A stretch of DNA of 46,013 bases from Alphaproteobacteria bacterium (GTDB lineage Bacteria > Pseudomonadota > Alphaproteobacteria > SHNJ01), in assembly GCA_004295055.1 (NCBI GenBank), contig SHNJ01000035.1:1-46013 (forward strand), in the 5' to 3' direction. Of the stretch, positions 17,199 through 26,350 are shown piece after piece (position 1 is the first letter of the stretch; each line of letters begins with the position of its first letter). The position numbers were made by a program, and so were the translations under genes. The notes under the pieces were generated by a model. The model was given only the letters and a program-made list of their open reading frames with translations, made no database searches and was not told where the DNA came from.

Positions 17199-17918
17199 AT
17201 GGCAGCAAAAGTAGCACTAGTGGACGATGATCGTAATTTTTTGACCTCTTTATCGATGGCTTTACAGGTCGAAGGGTTCGACGTATCGACGTATTCAGAT
17301 GGCGAAGAAGCCCTGAAAGGCCTTTCCGGCAAACCGGCGGATATCGCCATCCTGGACATTAAAATGCCGCGCATGGACGGCTTCGAACTACTGAACAAAT
17401 TGCGCAAGCAAACCGGTATGCCGATTATTTTCCTGACTTCCAAAGACGAAGAGATCGACGAAGTGATCGGATTGCGTTCCGGCGCGGATGATTATATCCG
17501 CAAACCTGTGCCACAACGCGTATTGCTAGAACGCATTCGCGCCTTATTGCGCCGGCAGAATTTAAGCAAGGAACAAGCGCTAAAACAACCGGCAAGCAAA
17601 GAATCGCAATTGACGCGCGGCAGTCTATCGCTTGACTCGGAACGCCATTCCTGCACATGGAAAGGTCAGGAAGTGGATTTGACCGTGACCGAATTCTTAT
17701 TGCTGCAAGCATTGGCATCGCGCCCCGGCATCGTGAAAAACCGCGACAAACTGATCGATGCGGCTTATGGCGAAAATATTTACGTCGATGACCGTACTAT
17801 CGACAGCCACATCAAACGGATGCGGCGCAAGTTCCGCGAAATCGATAATGACTTCAATTATATTGAAACTTTGTACGGCGTGGGCTATCGCTATAAGGAC
17901 GAAAATACCAAGTCCTAA
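17199..17918 (+). CDS. chvI: ChvI-type OmpR-family response regulator
   Basis: This 239-residue regulator has a receiver with the acidic pair in LVDDDR, phospho-acceptor Asp53 in [11 protein letters not shown], Thr/Lys signalling residues in [12 protein letters not shown] and IRKP, and an OmpR-type winged helix at about 145-235 ([38 protein letters not shown]). The [16 protein letters not shown] and [20 protein letters not shown] stretches match ChvI. In alphaproteobacteria ChvI with ChvG controls the response to acid and cell-envelope stress. The next gene, the kinase, starts 2 nt after its stop. Confidence 0.92.
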   Translation: MAAKVALVDDDRNFLTSLSMALQVEGFDVSTYSDGEEALKGLSGKPADIAILDIKMPRMDGFELLNKLRKQTGMPIIFLTSKDEEIDEVIGLRSGADDYIRKPVPQRVLLERIRALLRRQNLSKEQALKQPASKESQLTRGSLSLDSERHSCTWKGQEVDLTVTEFLLLQALASRPGIVKNRDKLIDAAYGENIYVDDRTIDSHIKRMRRKFREIDNDFNYIETLYGVGYRYKDENTKS

Positions 17919-17920
17919 TC

Positions 17921-19633
17921 GTGTCCGTACCCATTTCTAAATCTTCCAAGCCAATACCGTCGCTGTGGTGGCGCGGCCGCGCGTTTTGGCGTAAAAAAAA
18001 TTCATCGAATGCAAAAAAAATAATTTCTCCGCTTACCCGCCGGGTGTTGGCGGTTAACAGCATTCCATTAATCGTATTGCTGGCGGGATTGTTGTATATG
18101 GATCAATACCGCGAAAGCCTGCTGCAGGCGGAAATTCAAACTTTAAAGATTCATGCCAGTATTTTCGCCGATACGCTGGGCGAACTTGCCGTCGAATCGA
18201 TGCCGGATGGGCAAGATGGATTGCTGATCCAACCGGCGCGCGATGTCATTCGCCGCATTGTGCCGCCAACCCGCACCCGTGTGCGTTTATATGATACTAG
18301 CGGAAAGTTGGCGATCGACAGCCGCGTTCTGGGCGGCCGCAAAGGCAAGATAAACAGCATGGTGCAGATCCAGGATTTGGACAAAAACAGCGAGAAAAAA
18401 ACTTTTTCGCTTAGCAAATCTATTGGAAACTTCTTGGACGATGTCGGCATGCATACATCCAGATCCTGGCATAAATTGCCGGAATACCAAGAAAACAGCG
18501 ATCAAAGCGCGCGCGATTATCCCGAAGCGGTCGCAGCATTGGATGGCGATTCCGGCAGCATGGTGCGCCGTTTGGAATCCGAAGGCGATTCCGATTTAAT
18601 TATCACCGTCGCAGTGCCCGTACAACATTATCGTCATGTGTTGGGCGCATTGGTTGTATCGAAAACCAGCGAAGATATCGAAAAGATTATGGAAGATGTT
18701 TGGTCTTCTATTCTCAAGGTGTTTACGATGGCGCTGGCGGTGACATTATTGCTTTCCGCCTATTTAGCACGCACTTTATCGCGGCCGATGCTGCGTCTGG
18801 CGGACGCTGCCAACCGCATGCGGATTTCCAAAAACCGCAATATCATTATTCCAGACTTGTCCGGCCGCAATGACGAAATTGGCGACTTATCAATGGCGAT
18901 GCGTGAATTAACCGAAGCATTGTGGAACCGTTTGGATGCGATCGAGCGGTTTGCCGCCGATGTGGCGCACGAAATTAAAAATCCGCTGAACAGTTTACGC
19001 AGCGCGGTTGAAACCGTAGTACGATTGCAAGATCCGCAAAAACAAAAACAGTTACTACAAATTATTTTCGATGATGTGCAACGCTTGGACCGTTTGATCA
19101 CCGATATTTCCGAAGCTTCGCGCGTTGACTCCGACATATCCAAATCCCCTACCAAGCCAATTGATGTGATCAAATTGCTGGCGCCGTTGGTCCAGGTGTA
19201 CAGCCAGCAATATCGTCCGGAAAATATCACCATTGATTTATTTGTCGATCCGACTTTGCAATTCTACGTGCTCGGCATTGAAAGCCGCATTATTCAAGTC
19301 ATGCGCAATTTGCTGGATAACGCGATTTCCTTTAGTCCCAAAGATGGCACGGTCGGCGTTCATATTCATAGCGACCGCAACCACATTGAAATTTGCGTCA
19401 CAGATCAAGGCCCTGGCATCCCGCCGAACAAGCTGGATAAAATTTTTGAACGATTTTACACCGACCGCCCGGATGGCGAAAAATTCGGCCAGCATTCCGG
19501 CCTTGGCTTGAGCATCAGCCGCCAAATTGTAATGGCCATGGGCGGAAATCTGACTGCCACCAATATATATAATGAAAAAAACAAGGTTATTGGGGCCAAA
19601 TTCTGCCTGTCCTTGCCAGCCACCCGCCCTTAG
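17921..19633 (+). CDS. chvG: ChvG-type membrane sensor histidine kinase
   Basis: This 570-residue kinase starts at GTG 17921. The layout is a cytoplasmic start rich in Arg/Lys, helix 1 (about 43-60), a periplasmic sensor (about 62-262) containing PPTRTRVRLYDTSGKL, helix 2 (about 264-284), HAMP, an H-box FAADVAHEIKNPLNSLRSA with His350, and an ATPase domain with NLLDNA, DQGPGIP and GLGLSIS. It fits ChvG/ExoS, the partner of ChvI. In many alphaproteobacteria hprK follows directly. Here the PTS EIIA gene follows after only 69 nt, so hprK is absent from this position. Confidence 0.92.
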   Translation: MSVPISKSSKPIPSLWWRGRAFWRKKNSSNAKKIISPLTRRVLAVNSIPLIVLLAGLLYMDQYRESLLQAEIQTLKIHASIFADTLGELAVESMPDGQDGLLIQPARDVIRRIVPPTRTRVRLYDTSGKLAIDSRVLGGRKGKINSMVQIQDLDKNSEKKTFSLSKSIGNFLDDVGMHTSRSWHKLPEYQENSDQSARDYPEAVAALDGDSGSMVRRLESEGDSDLIITVAVPVQHYRHVLGALVVSKTSEDIEKIMEDVWSSILKVFTMALAVTLLLSAYLARTLSRPMLRLADAANRMRISKNRNIIIPDLSGRNDEIGDLSMAMRELTEALWNRLDAIERFAADVAHEIKNPLNSLRSAVETVVRLQDPQKQKQLLQIIFDDVQRLDRLITDISEASRVDSDISKSPTKPIDVIKLLAPLVQVYSQQYRPENITIDLFVDPTLQFYVLGIESRIIQVMRNLLDNAISFSPKDGTVGVHIHSDRNHIEICVTDQGPGIPPNKLDKIFERFYTDRPDGEKFGQHSGLGLSISRQIVMAMGGNLTATNIYNEKNKVIGAKFCLSLPATRP

Positions 19634-19702
19634 TTCCGCCCTAGGCGAACTGATTTAGATTTGCTATATAGACAGTCTCTTATTTTACCAATGAGTTTTT
19701 TT

Positions 19703-20107
19703 ATGATCGGTGTTGTCCTTGTTGCCCATGGCAACCTTGCCCAAGAATTTATCAATGTGCTCGAGCAAATCGTCGGTCCGCAAGAGCGGATTTTGGCTGT
19801 CGGCATGGCGCCTAATGATAACATGGAATCGCGCCGTACCGAAATTATGGATAAAATAAAACAAACCGATACCGGCCAAGGCGTTATTGTCATGACCGAT
19901 ATGTTCGGCGGCACGCCGTCGAACCTTGCGATTTCGTTGCTTGATAAAACCGGCATCGAAGTAATCGCCGGATTCAATCTGCCAATGCTGATTAAACTTG
20001 CCAGCGCACGTAAAACCATGGCGATTAAAGACGCTGTTTTAGAAACCCAGGAAGCCGGCAGACGGTATATTCACGTAGCCTCGCAGATCCTTGCGGCAGA
20101 TGCATAA
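19703..20107 (+). CDS. PTS EIIA component of the mannose family (regulatory PTS)
   Basis: This 134-residue protein starts at ATG 19703, giving the family start MIGVVLVAHG. Upstream in-frame TTG and ATG codons (19661, 19691) would add residues without family support, and a GAG at 19693 gives the chosen ATG a Shine-Dalgarno. The phospho-acceptor is His9 (VAHGNLA), and MTDMFGGTPSN is the family signature. With HPr it would form a regulatory phosphorelay, not sugar import, since no EIIB or EIIC gene is present. It is 3 nt from the HPr gene. Confidence 0.9.
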   Translation: MIGVVLVAHGNLAQEFINVLEQIVGPQERILAVGMAPNDNMESRRTEIMDKIKQTDTGQGVIVMTDMFGGTPSNLAISLLDKTGIEVIAGFNLPMLIKLASARKTMAIKDAVLETQEAGRRYIHVASQILAADA

Positions 20108-20110
20108 TCC

Positions 20111-20410
20111 ATGGCCGCCGTTACAATTCAAACCGGTGCCTTAGGCATAAAGAAAAAAGTACTTGTTACCAATGCCCGTGGCTTGCATGCCCGCGCCGCC
20201 GCCAAAGTCGTCAAGTTATCGGAACAATTTCAATGCGATATCACGGTGCGGCATGGCGATCAGTCCGCATCCGGCAAATCCATGCTGGATTTATTGATGT
20301 TGGCGGCAACGCCAGGCAGCGAGATTGAAATCGAAGCCCACGGCGCGGATGCCGTCAACGCGGTCGATGCGTTGGCCGCCCTGGTGACGCGTAAATTCGA
20401 CGAAGAATAA
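20111..20410 (+). CDS. ptsH: PTS phosphocarrier protein HPr
   Basis: This 99-residue HPr has a 10-11-residue N-terminal extension compared with the usual form. The active His26 lies in NARGLHARAAAK, and Ser57 in SGKSMLDLLML corresponds to the regulatory Ser46 of classical HPr. The Ser is the target of HPr kinase in many alphaproteobacteria, but hprK is not at this locus. It lies 3 nt after the EIIA gene; the next gene, ahcY, starts 91 nt downstream. It probably carries phosphate from EI-Ntr to the EIIA. Confidence 0.92.
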   Translation: MAAVTIQTGALGIKKKVLVTNARGLHARAAAKVVKLSEQFQCDITVRHGDQSASGKSMLDLLMLAATPGSEIEIEAHGADAVNAVDALAALVTRKFDEE

Positions 20411-20501
20411 TTATATACAGCCCGTCTAAGATACTGGCCCTGATAATGGGATTTTGCTATATATTGGCCATAATTACTTATCTGATGAAAGGATTCCCAC
20501 C

Positions 20502-21815
20502 ATGTCCCCCACAGCCCCAAAAGCCGTTTCCCAAGATTACAAAGTCGCCGATATCAAATTGGCCGAATGGGGACGCAAGGAAATTAAAATCGCGGAATCC
20601 GAAATGCCAGGCTTGATGGCGCTGCGTTCGGAATATGGAAAATCGCAGCCATTAAAAGGCGCGCGGATTGTCGGCTGTTTGCATATGACCATCCAAACCG
20701 CCGTTTTGATTGAAACATTGCAGCATCTGGGCGCGACTATTCGTTGGTCGTCTTGCAATATTTTCTCGACCCAGGACCAGGCTGCGGCCGCGATTGCCGC
20801 AACCGGCACGCCAGTATTCGCTTGGAAAGGCGAAACCGAAGAAGAATATGAATGGTGTATCGAGCAGACTATTCAAGGCCCCAACGGCTGGACACCGAAT
20901 ATGATTCTGGACGATGGCGGCGATTTGACCAAAATCATGCATGAAAAATATCCGCAGATGATGAAAGACGTTCGTGGCGTATCCGAAGAAACCACCACCG
21001 GCGTGCATCGTTTGTACGAGATGGAGAAAAAAGGCAAACTGGTGGTCCCGGCAATCAATGTCAATGATTCGGTGACCAAATCCAAATTCGACAATCTATA
21101 CGGTTGCCGTGAATCTTTGGTCGACGGCATCAAACGCGCCACCGATGTGATGATGGCCGGCAAAATCGGCGTTGTCGCCGGTTTTGGCGACGTGGGTAAA
21201 GGTTCGGCGGCATCCATGCGCAGCCAAGGCGCCCGGGTCATTGTTACCGAGATCGATCCGATTTGCGCGTTGCAAGCCGCGATGGAAGGATATCAGGTTA
21301 TGACCATGGATCAGGCCGCGTCTATCGGCGATATTTTCGTTACCGCCACCGGCAACGTCGATGTCATCACCCTCGATCACATGCGTAAAATGAAAGACCG
21401 CGCCATTGTTTGCAATATTGGCCATTTCGACAACGAAATCCAAGTTGGCGCCTTGCAAAATTTGAAATGGGAAGAAGTAAAACCGCAAGTCGACGAAGTG
21501 GTATTCCCGGATGGCAAACGCCTGATCATCTTGGCCAAAGGCCGTTTGGTCAATTTGGGTTGCGGCACCGGCCATCCAAGCTTTGTTATGTCCACATCCT
21601 TTAGCAACCAGGTTCTGGCGCAAATCGAATTATGGAACAATCATAAGCAATATCAGAACAAGGTCTATAAATTGCCGAAACACCTCGATGAAAAAGTGGC
21701 AAGATTGCACTTGGACAAACTTGGTGTACAATTAACGCAATTGACCCCTGCCCAAGCCGAGTATCTTGGTGTAAAACAAGAAGGTCCTTTCAAAACAGAC
21801 GCATATCGTTATTAA
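20502..21815 (+). CDS. ahcY: S-adenosylhomocysteine hydrolase
   Basis: This 437-residue NAD-dependent enzyme splits S-adenosylhomocysteine into adenosine and homocysteine, keeping the methyl cycle running. The start at 20502 (MSPTAPKAV) is chosen because AAAGGA precedes it by about 8 nt; the frame is open upstream to 20454. Signatures include the Rossmann loop [13 protein letters not shown], the substrate region [20 protein letters not shown], and the C-terminal KTDAYRY whose Lys/Tyr complete the NAD site of the neighbouring subunit. I saw no SAH riboswitch in the 91-nt leader. The DivL-type gene starts 3 nt after the stop. Confidence 0.97.
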   Translation: MSPTAPKAVSQDYKVADIKLAEWGRKEIKIAESEMPGLMALRSEYGKSQPLKGARIVGCLHMTIQTAVLIETLQHLGATIRWSSCNIFSTQDQAAAAIAATGTPVFAWKGETEEEYEWCIEQTIQGPNGWTPNMILDDGGDLTKIMHEKYPQMMKDVRGVSEETTTGVHRLYEMEKKGKLVVPAINVNDSVTKSKFDNLYGCRESLVDGIKRATDVMMAGKIGVVAGFGDVGKGSAASMRSQGARVIVTEIDPICALQAAMEGYQVMTMDQAASIGDIFVTATGNVDVITLDHMRKMKDRAIVCNIGHFDNEIQVGALQNLKWEEVKPQVDEVVFPDGKRLIILAKGRLVNLGCGTGHPSFVMSTSFSNQVLAQIELWNNHKQYQNKVYKLPKHLDEKVARLHLDKLGVQLTQLTPAQAEYLGVKQEGPFKTDAYRY

Positions 21816-21818
21816 TCC

Positions 21819-24227
21819 ATGCCCCTTGCGGTAGATCCATTTCACTTGCTCATCGGCGGCGCATTGGGCGCCAGCGCGTCTGGGCTGGTTTTTTGGGCCG
21901 CCTACCGCATGACGCTGAAGCCAAAATTAAAATCCGCGCGGGCACGGGCGGCATATTTGGAAAAATCCGCCCGTCTGTTAGAAGCTTCGATCAACCAAAA
22001 CACCGAGGCGGTGTTGTTATGGCCGGCCGACAGCACCGAAGAAGTCGCTTCCGCCCAACTGCACGAATTGTTAAATATCCCATCGCAAATCCGCAAAGTC
22101 GGATTGATTGACGTTCTAAATTTATTCGAAGGTTCCGCGCGCGGCGAACTGGATTCTTTCTGCCGTGGACTTCGGTCGAATGGCGAATCTTTCCGGCTGA
22201 ATTTAAGCAGCGCGCGATTAAAAAGAACTTTCGGCATTCAAGGCACAAGATTGCTAAGCGACAAAGGATTGTATTTGGGCGATGTGCTGCGCATCCGCGA
22301 CCGGACCGAAGAATTGAACGAAATCGGCCGGTTGAGTCAGGAAGTCAAAACACTGGGTGTCGACGCGCGCCGGTTGCGCGATGTTCTGGATGCGATTCCC
22401 GTACCGATTTGGCTGCGCACACAGGATCTGGCGATTGCGTTCTGCAACAAAGCCTACAAAAATGCGGTCGAAGGCGATCCGACACAGGCCGCCGCCGCAA
22501 GCGCCAAAAAATTTGAAATCGGCGCTGGCGCCTTGGGATCGGATGGCCGCGGCCTTGCGCAAAAAGCGGTTAACAATAACCGCCCCATGGCCGAACGGCA
22601 TCATATTGTGATGGGCGGCAATCGGCGCTTGGTCGAATTGCACGAAATTCCAATTATCGCCGGCAGCACGGTTGCCAGCATCGCCGGATGCGCGTTGGAT
22701 TATTCCAACTTGGATGAAACACGCCGCGAATTGGACCGCCAGGAAAAAGCGCAGGGCGATTTGCTGGAATCGCTCGATTCATCGATTGCTATTTTCGGCA
22801 CCGACCGCCGTTTGCGATTTTACAATACCGCTTTTGCCGAACTGATGAAATTGGAAGCCACCTGGCTGAATACCAAGCCGGATTTAGGCGAATTGATGGA
22901 AGCGATGCGCGACCGTCGCTTATTGCCCGAAGTCGCCAATTTCCCGGAATTCAAGAAAAGCTGGATGGAATTATTTTCGACATTGCTAGATTCCAAGGAC
23001 GAATTGATGCATTTGCCGGATGGCCGCACCTGGCGCATGCTGACAACCCCGCATCCTTTGGGCGGTCTTGTATTCGTATTCGAGGACGTGTCCGACCGCT
23101 TTAAACTGGAAGCTTCGCATCACATGCTGTCCCAGGTTCAGCGCGAAACCATCGACAACCTTTATGAATCCATCGCGGTGTTCGGCGAAGACGGACGATT
23201 GAAATTGTACAATCCGGAATTCGCCAAGTTGTGGAAACTGGACGAGAAAAAGCTGCAAGCCGAGCCGCATTTGACCGATATTACCGATTGGACCAAAGGA
23301 TTTTTCGAAGGCGAGAAACGTTGGACCGAATACCGGCAAAAATTGATCCAATCGCATTCCACGCGCGCCCGCGAAGCGGGGCAGATGGGCCGCAGCGATG
23401 GATCGACGCTGGATTATTCCATCGTTCCCCTGCCCGACGGCGGATCGCTGTTTTCCTATGTCGATGTAACCGACAGTGTCCGCGTCGAAAAAGCCTTGCG
23501 GGAACGCACCGAAGCGCTGGAAGCCGCCGATCAATTGAAATCCGAATTCGTCGCCAACGTATCGTACGGTTTGCGCGCGCCATTGACTTCGATCATCGGA
23601 TTCGGCGAAATTCTGAACAACAATTATTTCGGCAAGCTGAACGACAAACAAAAAGAATATACCAAGGGCATTCTGGACGCTTCGCAAAAGCTTTTGACCC
23701 TGATCAACGACATTCTGGATCTGGCCACCATCGAAGCCGGGTACATGACTTTGCAATACAGCAATTTCGATGTCCAGCCGATGTTGGCGTCGGTTATCAA
23801 CTATGTGCGCGATCGCGCGGCGGCGCAGGGCCTTACCATTGATTTCGATTGCCCGATCGATGTGGGCAAAATCACCGCCGACGAACGGCGTTTGCGCCAG
23901 GTATTGTTCAATTTGCTGACCAACGCGATGAATTTCACCCCGTCCGGCGGCAAAGTCGAATTGAAAGGCGAGCGCAAAGGTAAGGAAATATGGATTACGG
24001 TTGCCGATAACGGCGCCGGCATTCCCGCCGAAGATCAGGCGCGCGTATTTGAAAAATTCGAACGCGGATCGGGGAAAAAATCCGGCGCGGGACTTGGATT
24101 GTCGCTGGTTAAATCACTGGTCGAACTGCATGGCGGCAAAGTGGAATTGGATTCCGCCGCCGGCAAAGGCACCACGGTGATTTGCAAATTGCCGGTCAAG
24201 GCAACCGAAACCAAAGCCAAGAAATAA
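21819..24227 (+). CDS. divL: DivL-type PAS-domain pseudo-histidine kinase
   Basis: This 802-residue protein has an N-terminal membrane helix (about 8-28), four PAS-like regions (about 55-160, 185-295, 312-425, 440-555), a coiled linker and a kinase core. The H-box reads VANVSYGLRAPLTSIIGFGE, so Tyr583 replaces the phospho-acceptor histidine, the hallmark of DivL. The ATPase domain is intact by eye: NLLTNAMNF, DNGAGIP, GAGLGLSLVK. In Caulobacter DivL works as a partner of CckA and DivK in cell-cycle control and does not act as a normal kinase. The ahcY-divL adjacency also occurs in related genomes as I know them. Identification rests on the Tyr and the PAS layout. Confidence 0.88.
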   Translation: MPLAVDPFHLLIGGALGASASGLVFWAAYRMTLKPKLKSARARAAYLEKSARLLEASINQNTEAVLLWPADSTEEVASAQLHELLNIPSQIRKVGLIDVLNLFEGSARGELDSFCRGLRSNGESFRLNLSSARLKRTFGIQGTRLLSDKGLYLGDVLRIRDRTEELNEIGRLSQEVKTLGVDARRLRDVLDAIPVPIWLRTQDLAIAFCNKAYKNAVEGDPTQAAAASAKKFEIGAGALGSDGRGLAQKAVNNNRPMAERHHIVMGGNRRLVELHEIPIIAGSTVASIAGCALDYSNLDETRRELDRQEKAQGDLLESLDSSIAIFGTDRRLRFYNTAFAELMKLEATWLNTKPDLGELMEAMRDRRLLPEVANFPEFKKSWMELFSTLLDSKDELMHLPDGRTWRMLTTPHPLGGLVFVFEDVSDRFKLEASHHMLSQVQRETIDNLYESIAVFGEDGRLKLYNPEFAKLWKLDEKKLQAEPHLTDITDWTKGFFEGEKRWTEYRQKLIQSHSTRAREAGQMGRSDGSTLDYSIVPLPDGGSLFSYVDVTDSVRVEKALRERTEALEAADQLKSEFVANVSYGLRAPLTSIIGFGEILNNNYFGKLNDKQKEYTKGILDASQKLLTLINDILDLATIEAGYMTLQYSNFDVQPMLASVINYVRDRAAAQGLTIDFDCPIDVGKITADERRLRQVLFNLLTNAMNFTPSGGKVELKGERKGKEIWITVADNGAGIPAEDQARVFEKFERGSGKKSGAGLGLSLVKSLVELHGGKVELDSAAGKGTTVICKLPVKATETKAKK

Positions 24228-24263
24228 CAATCGCTTACAATACAACAGCTTATTTATTCCGGA

Positions 24264-24292
24264 TTGACAATGGTCCGAGGTAATCTTACCCT
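24264..24292 (+). promoter_or_regulatory. Possible promoter of the 175-residue gene
   Basis: A perfect TTGACA (24264-24269) is followed after 17 nt by TACCCT (24287-24292). The -10 is poor. The predicted start would lie within the Shine-Dalgarno region, leaving almost no leader, so I hold this with low confidence. Confidence 0.3.
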
Positions 24293-24310
24293 AAGCCAAA
24301 AGGTATGAAT

Positions 24311-24838
24311 ATGATTGACCGGAAAACATTAATTGCAGACAGAATTGAACGGCACCGTCGGCGCAGCGGCGTGCAATTGTCCCCGCGCGCCTATGTCATG
24401 GCGGTGCAAACCATGCCTTTGCACGGCAATGCGGACATGGAAGCCGTTTATTTGAAAAGATTTATCAACCGGCGCGAGCGCGCTGGCCGTAAGGCGTTGC
24501 GCGCAGCCAAACTCGCGGCGCAACACGGCAACCGCCAAGAATTTCTTGCATCCATGCAGGCCGTCGTAAGTGTTTTGAATGACGGCATCGGTGCATCCCG
24601 TTTTGGGTCTTCCATGCTGGAATTGCGGGGCTTGACCTTGGGCTTGGTTTCCGAACCAAAAGGCATAAGATGCTCTTTCCAAGTTTTTGGTTTTGGCAAT
24701 CTGTCGGTTCTGACGCATCTTAAAACGCCACCGAATAAACCATGCTTGACCAGCCACGAAAAGAGCGAACGGGAATTGGCCGAATGGCGCGCCAGGCTGG
24801 CAGCCAAATTAAAAAGTTCGGCAGAACGGGTTTACTAA
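24311..24838 (+). CDS. Hypothetical protein, 175 residues, Arg/Ala-rich
   Basis: No family is recognised. The start at ATG 24311 is preferred over ATG 24305 because an AAAAGG Shine-Dalgarno (24298-24303) is 7 nt from it. The protein is basic, with an Arg-rich helical stretch (FINRRERAGRKALRAAKLA, about 50-70) and a helical C-terminus (SERELAEWRARLAAKLK). The middle contains GFGNLSVLTHLKTPPNKP. There is no signal peptide or membrane helix. It overlaps the convergent ferredoxin reductase gene by 4 nt at their stop codons. It separates divL from tsaE, which are neighbours in several related genomes, so it may be a lineage-specific insertion. Confidence 0.7.
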   Translation: MIDRKTLIADRIERHRRRSGVQLSPRAYVMAVQTMPLHGNADMEAVYLKRFINRRERAGRKALRAAKLAAQHGNRQEFLASMQAVVSVLNDGIGASRFGSSMLELRGLTLGLVSEPKGIRCSFQVFGFGNLSVLTHLKTPPNKPCLTSHEKSERELAEWRARLAAKLKSSAERVY

Positions 24839-25851
24839 GCCGCTTTATCCGCCCCCGGCACGCCCTTGGTGGTCGAATATTCGAAATGCAATTCCTGATT
24901 CGGATTGATGATTTTATACGCGGCGTGCGCGGCGATCGCACCTTCGGCGAAACCGGTTAAAATCAATTTCAATTTACCCGCATATTTGGCGATATCGCCG
25001 ATGGCGAAAATGCCCGGCTGATTGGTGGCTGCCGTGGCCGGGTCGACCGCAATATAATTGTGATCCAGATTCAAACCCCAGTTCGCAATCGGTCCCAATT
25101 CCATCGACAAGCCGAAAAACGGCAGTAAACAATCGGCCTCTAACTTGCGTTTTTGTCCATCCAAAGTTTCCAGAATCACATTTGAAATCTGGCCGTTCGC
25201 GCCTTCGAGCGCGGATAATTGATATGGCACAACCAATTCGATTTTCCCGGCATCGGTCAGTTGTTTCAACCGCGCTACCGATTCCGGTGCGCCACGGAAT
25301 TTATCCCGCCGGTGAACCATATAAATCTTTGCGGCTATATCATGCAACGATATCGCCCAATCCAGCGCCGAATCGCCACCACCGGCAATCACAATACGAC
25401 GCCCACGGAAATCTTCGCGGGCGCGGACCATATAATGCACCGATTTGCCTTCATACTTCTCGATCCCCTCCAGCGGTGGGCGATTGGGGCCAAACGCCCC
25501 GCAACCGGCGGCGATAATAATCGTCTTACATTCAATTTTGGTGCCTTTGGATGTTTCGATTTGCCAGCCATCTCCCACACGGGTCAATTTCTGTACTTGC
25601 TGGCCCAAATGAAATGTTGGCGCGAACGGTGCAACTTGTTGTTCCAGATTCTTGATCAAATCCGCCGCCATCACCTGTGGAAAGCCTGGAATATCGTAAA
25701 TCGGCTTTTCCGGATAAAGCGCGGTGCATTGCCCACCGGTCATATCCAGGGCATCGATCACATGGCATTTCAAACGCACCATGCCGCATTCAAAGACCGC
25801 AAATAAGCCAACTGGCCCGGCGCCAATAATCGCCACATCCGTTTTATGCAT
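24835..25851 (-). CDS. Ferredoxin--NADP+ reductase of the thioredoxin-reductase-like (YumC) type
   Basis: This 338-residue FAD enzyme moves electrons between NADPH and ferredoxin or flavodoxin. The FAD loop VAIIGAGPVGLFAVFECG is at the start, TGGQCTALYPEKPIYDIPG follows, the NADPH loop is IVIAGGGDSALDWA, and the C-terminal FAD site is FAIGDIAKYAGK. The redox-active CxxC of thioredoxin reductase is absent, which separates this YumC-type FNR from TrxB. It is divergent from tsaE with a gap of only 37 nt and convergent with the 175-residue gene. The neighbours do not point to a partner. Confidence 0.9.
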   Translation of the reverse strand: MHKTDVAIIGAGPVGLFAVFECGMVRLKCHVIDALDMTGGQCTALYPEKPIYDIPGFPQVMAADLIKNLEQQVAPFAPTFHLGQQVQKLTRVGDGWQIETSKGTKIECKTIIIAAGCGAFGPNRPPLEGIEKYEGKSVHYMVRAREDFRGRRIVIAGGGDSALDWAISLHDIAAKIYMVHRRDKFRGAPESVARLKQLTDAGKIELVVPYQLSALEGANGQISNVILETLDGQKRKLEADCLLPFFGLSMELGPIANWGLNLDHNYIAVDPATAATNQPGIFAIGDIAKYAGKLKLILTGFAEGAIAAHAAYKIINPNQELHFEYSTTKGVPGADKAA

Positions 25852-25888
25852 TTTTATCCCTTAGATCCTATGCTATGACTTGATAATA

Positions 25889-26350
25889 ATGGACAATATA
25901 ACGTCTTTTTCGAATTTATCACTAGCGGAATTAGAAAGCTTGGCGGCAAGGCTGGGCGCTATTTTACGCGCTGGCGATACTATTGGGCTTTCGGGCGATT
26001 TGGGCGCCGGAAAATCGACCTTTACCAGGGCTTTGTTGCGTGCACTGGGTATTACCGAAGACATTCCCAGCCCTACTTTTACCCTGGTTCAATCTTACGA
26101 AACCCCAAAAGGCGCGGTTTATCATGCCGATTTGTACCGGTTGAACGACCCGCGCGCTTTATATGAAATCGGCCTGTTGGACGATATGGACGCGAATATC
26201 CGCATTGTCGAATGGGCGGAAAAAGCTGGCGGCATGTTGCCGGACAATGCCCTGTGGTTAAAGCTGGACTTTACAGATAATACCGAGCAGCGTAATTTAA
26301 CCGCCAGCTTCAATCAAGATTGGGCCGCGCGCCTGAAGAATATTCAATGA
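25889..26350 (+). CDS. tsaE: tRNA t6A biosynthesis ATPase TsaE
   Basis: This 153-residue P-loop ATPase is part of the TsaBDE complex that adds threonylcarbamoyl to A37 of ANN-decoding tRNAs. Walker A is GDLGAGKSTFTRALLRALG, followed by PSPTFTLVQSYE and YHADLYRLNDP, and WAEKAGGMLP; these are the family signatures. The start is ATG 25889 (MDNITSF); a TTG 9 nt upstream is in frame but unlikely. Its stop overlaps the start of the kinase gene (ATGA at 26347), so they are translationally coupled. Confidence 0.93.
   Translation: MDNITSFSNLSLAELESLAARLGAILRAGDTIGLSGDLGAGKSTFTRALLRALGITEDIPSPTFTLVQSYETPKGAVYHADLYRLNDPRALYEIGLLDDMDANIRIVEWAEKAGGMLPDNALWLKLDFTDNTEQRNLTASFNQDWAARLKNIQ

Noticed and set aside
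19661-19702. Longer N-terminus of the EIIA protein from TTG 19661
   Set aside because: The family begins at MIGVVLVAHG; the extra residues have no family support and the upstream codon lacks a Shine-Dalgarno.
20411-20501. Possible SAH or SAM riboswitch in front of ahcY
   Set aside because: The 91-nt leader shows no conserved riboswitch core or long paired elements that I can recognise.
24835-25851. Thioredoxin reductase call for the FAD enzyme
   Set aside because: The redox-active CxxC is absent and the TGGQCTALYPEKPIYDIPG stretch fits the YumC-type ferredoxin-NADP reductase.
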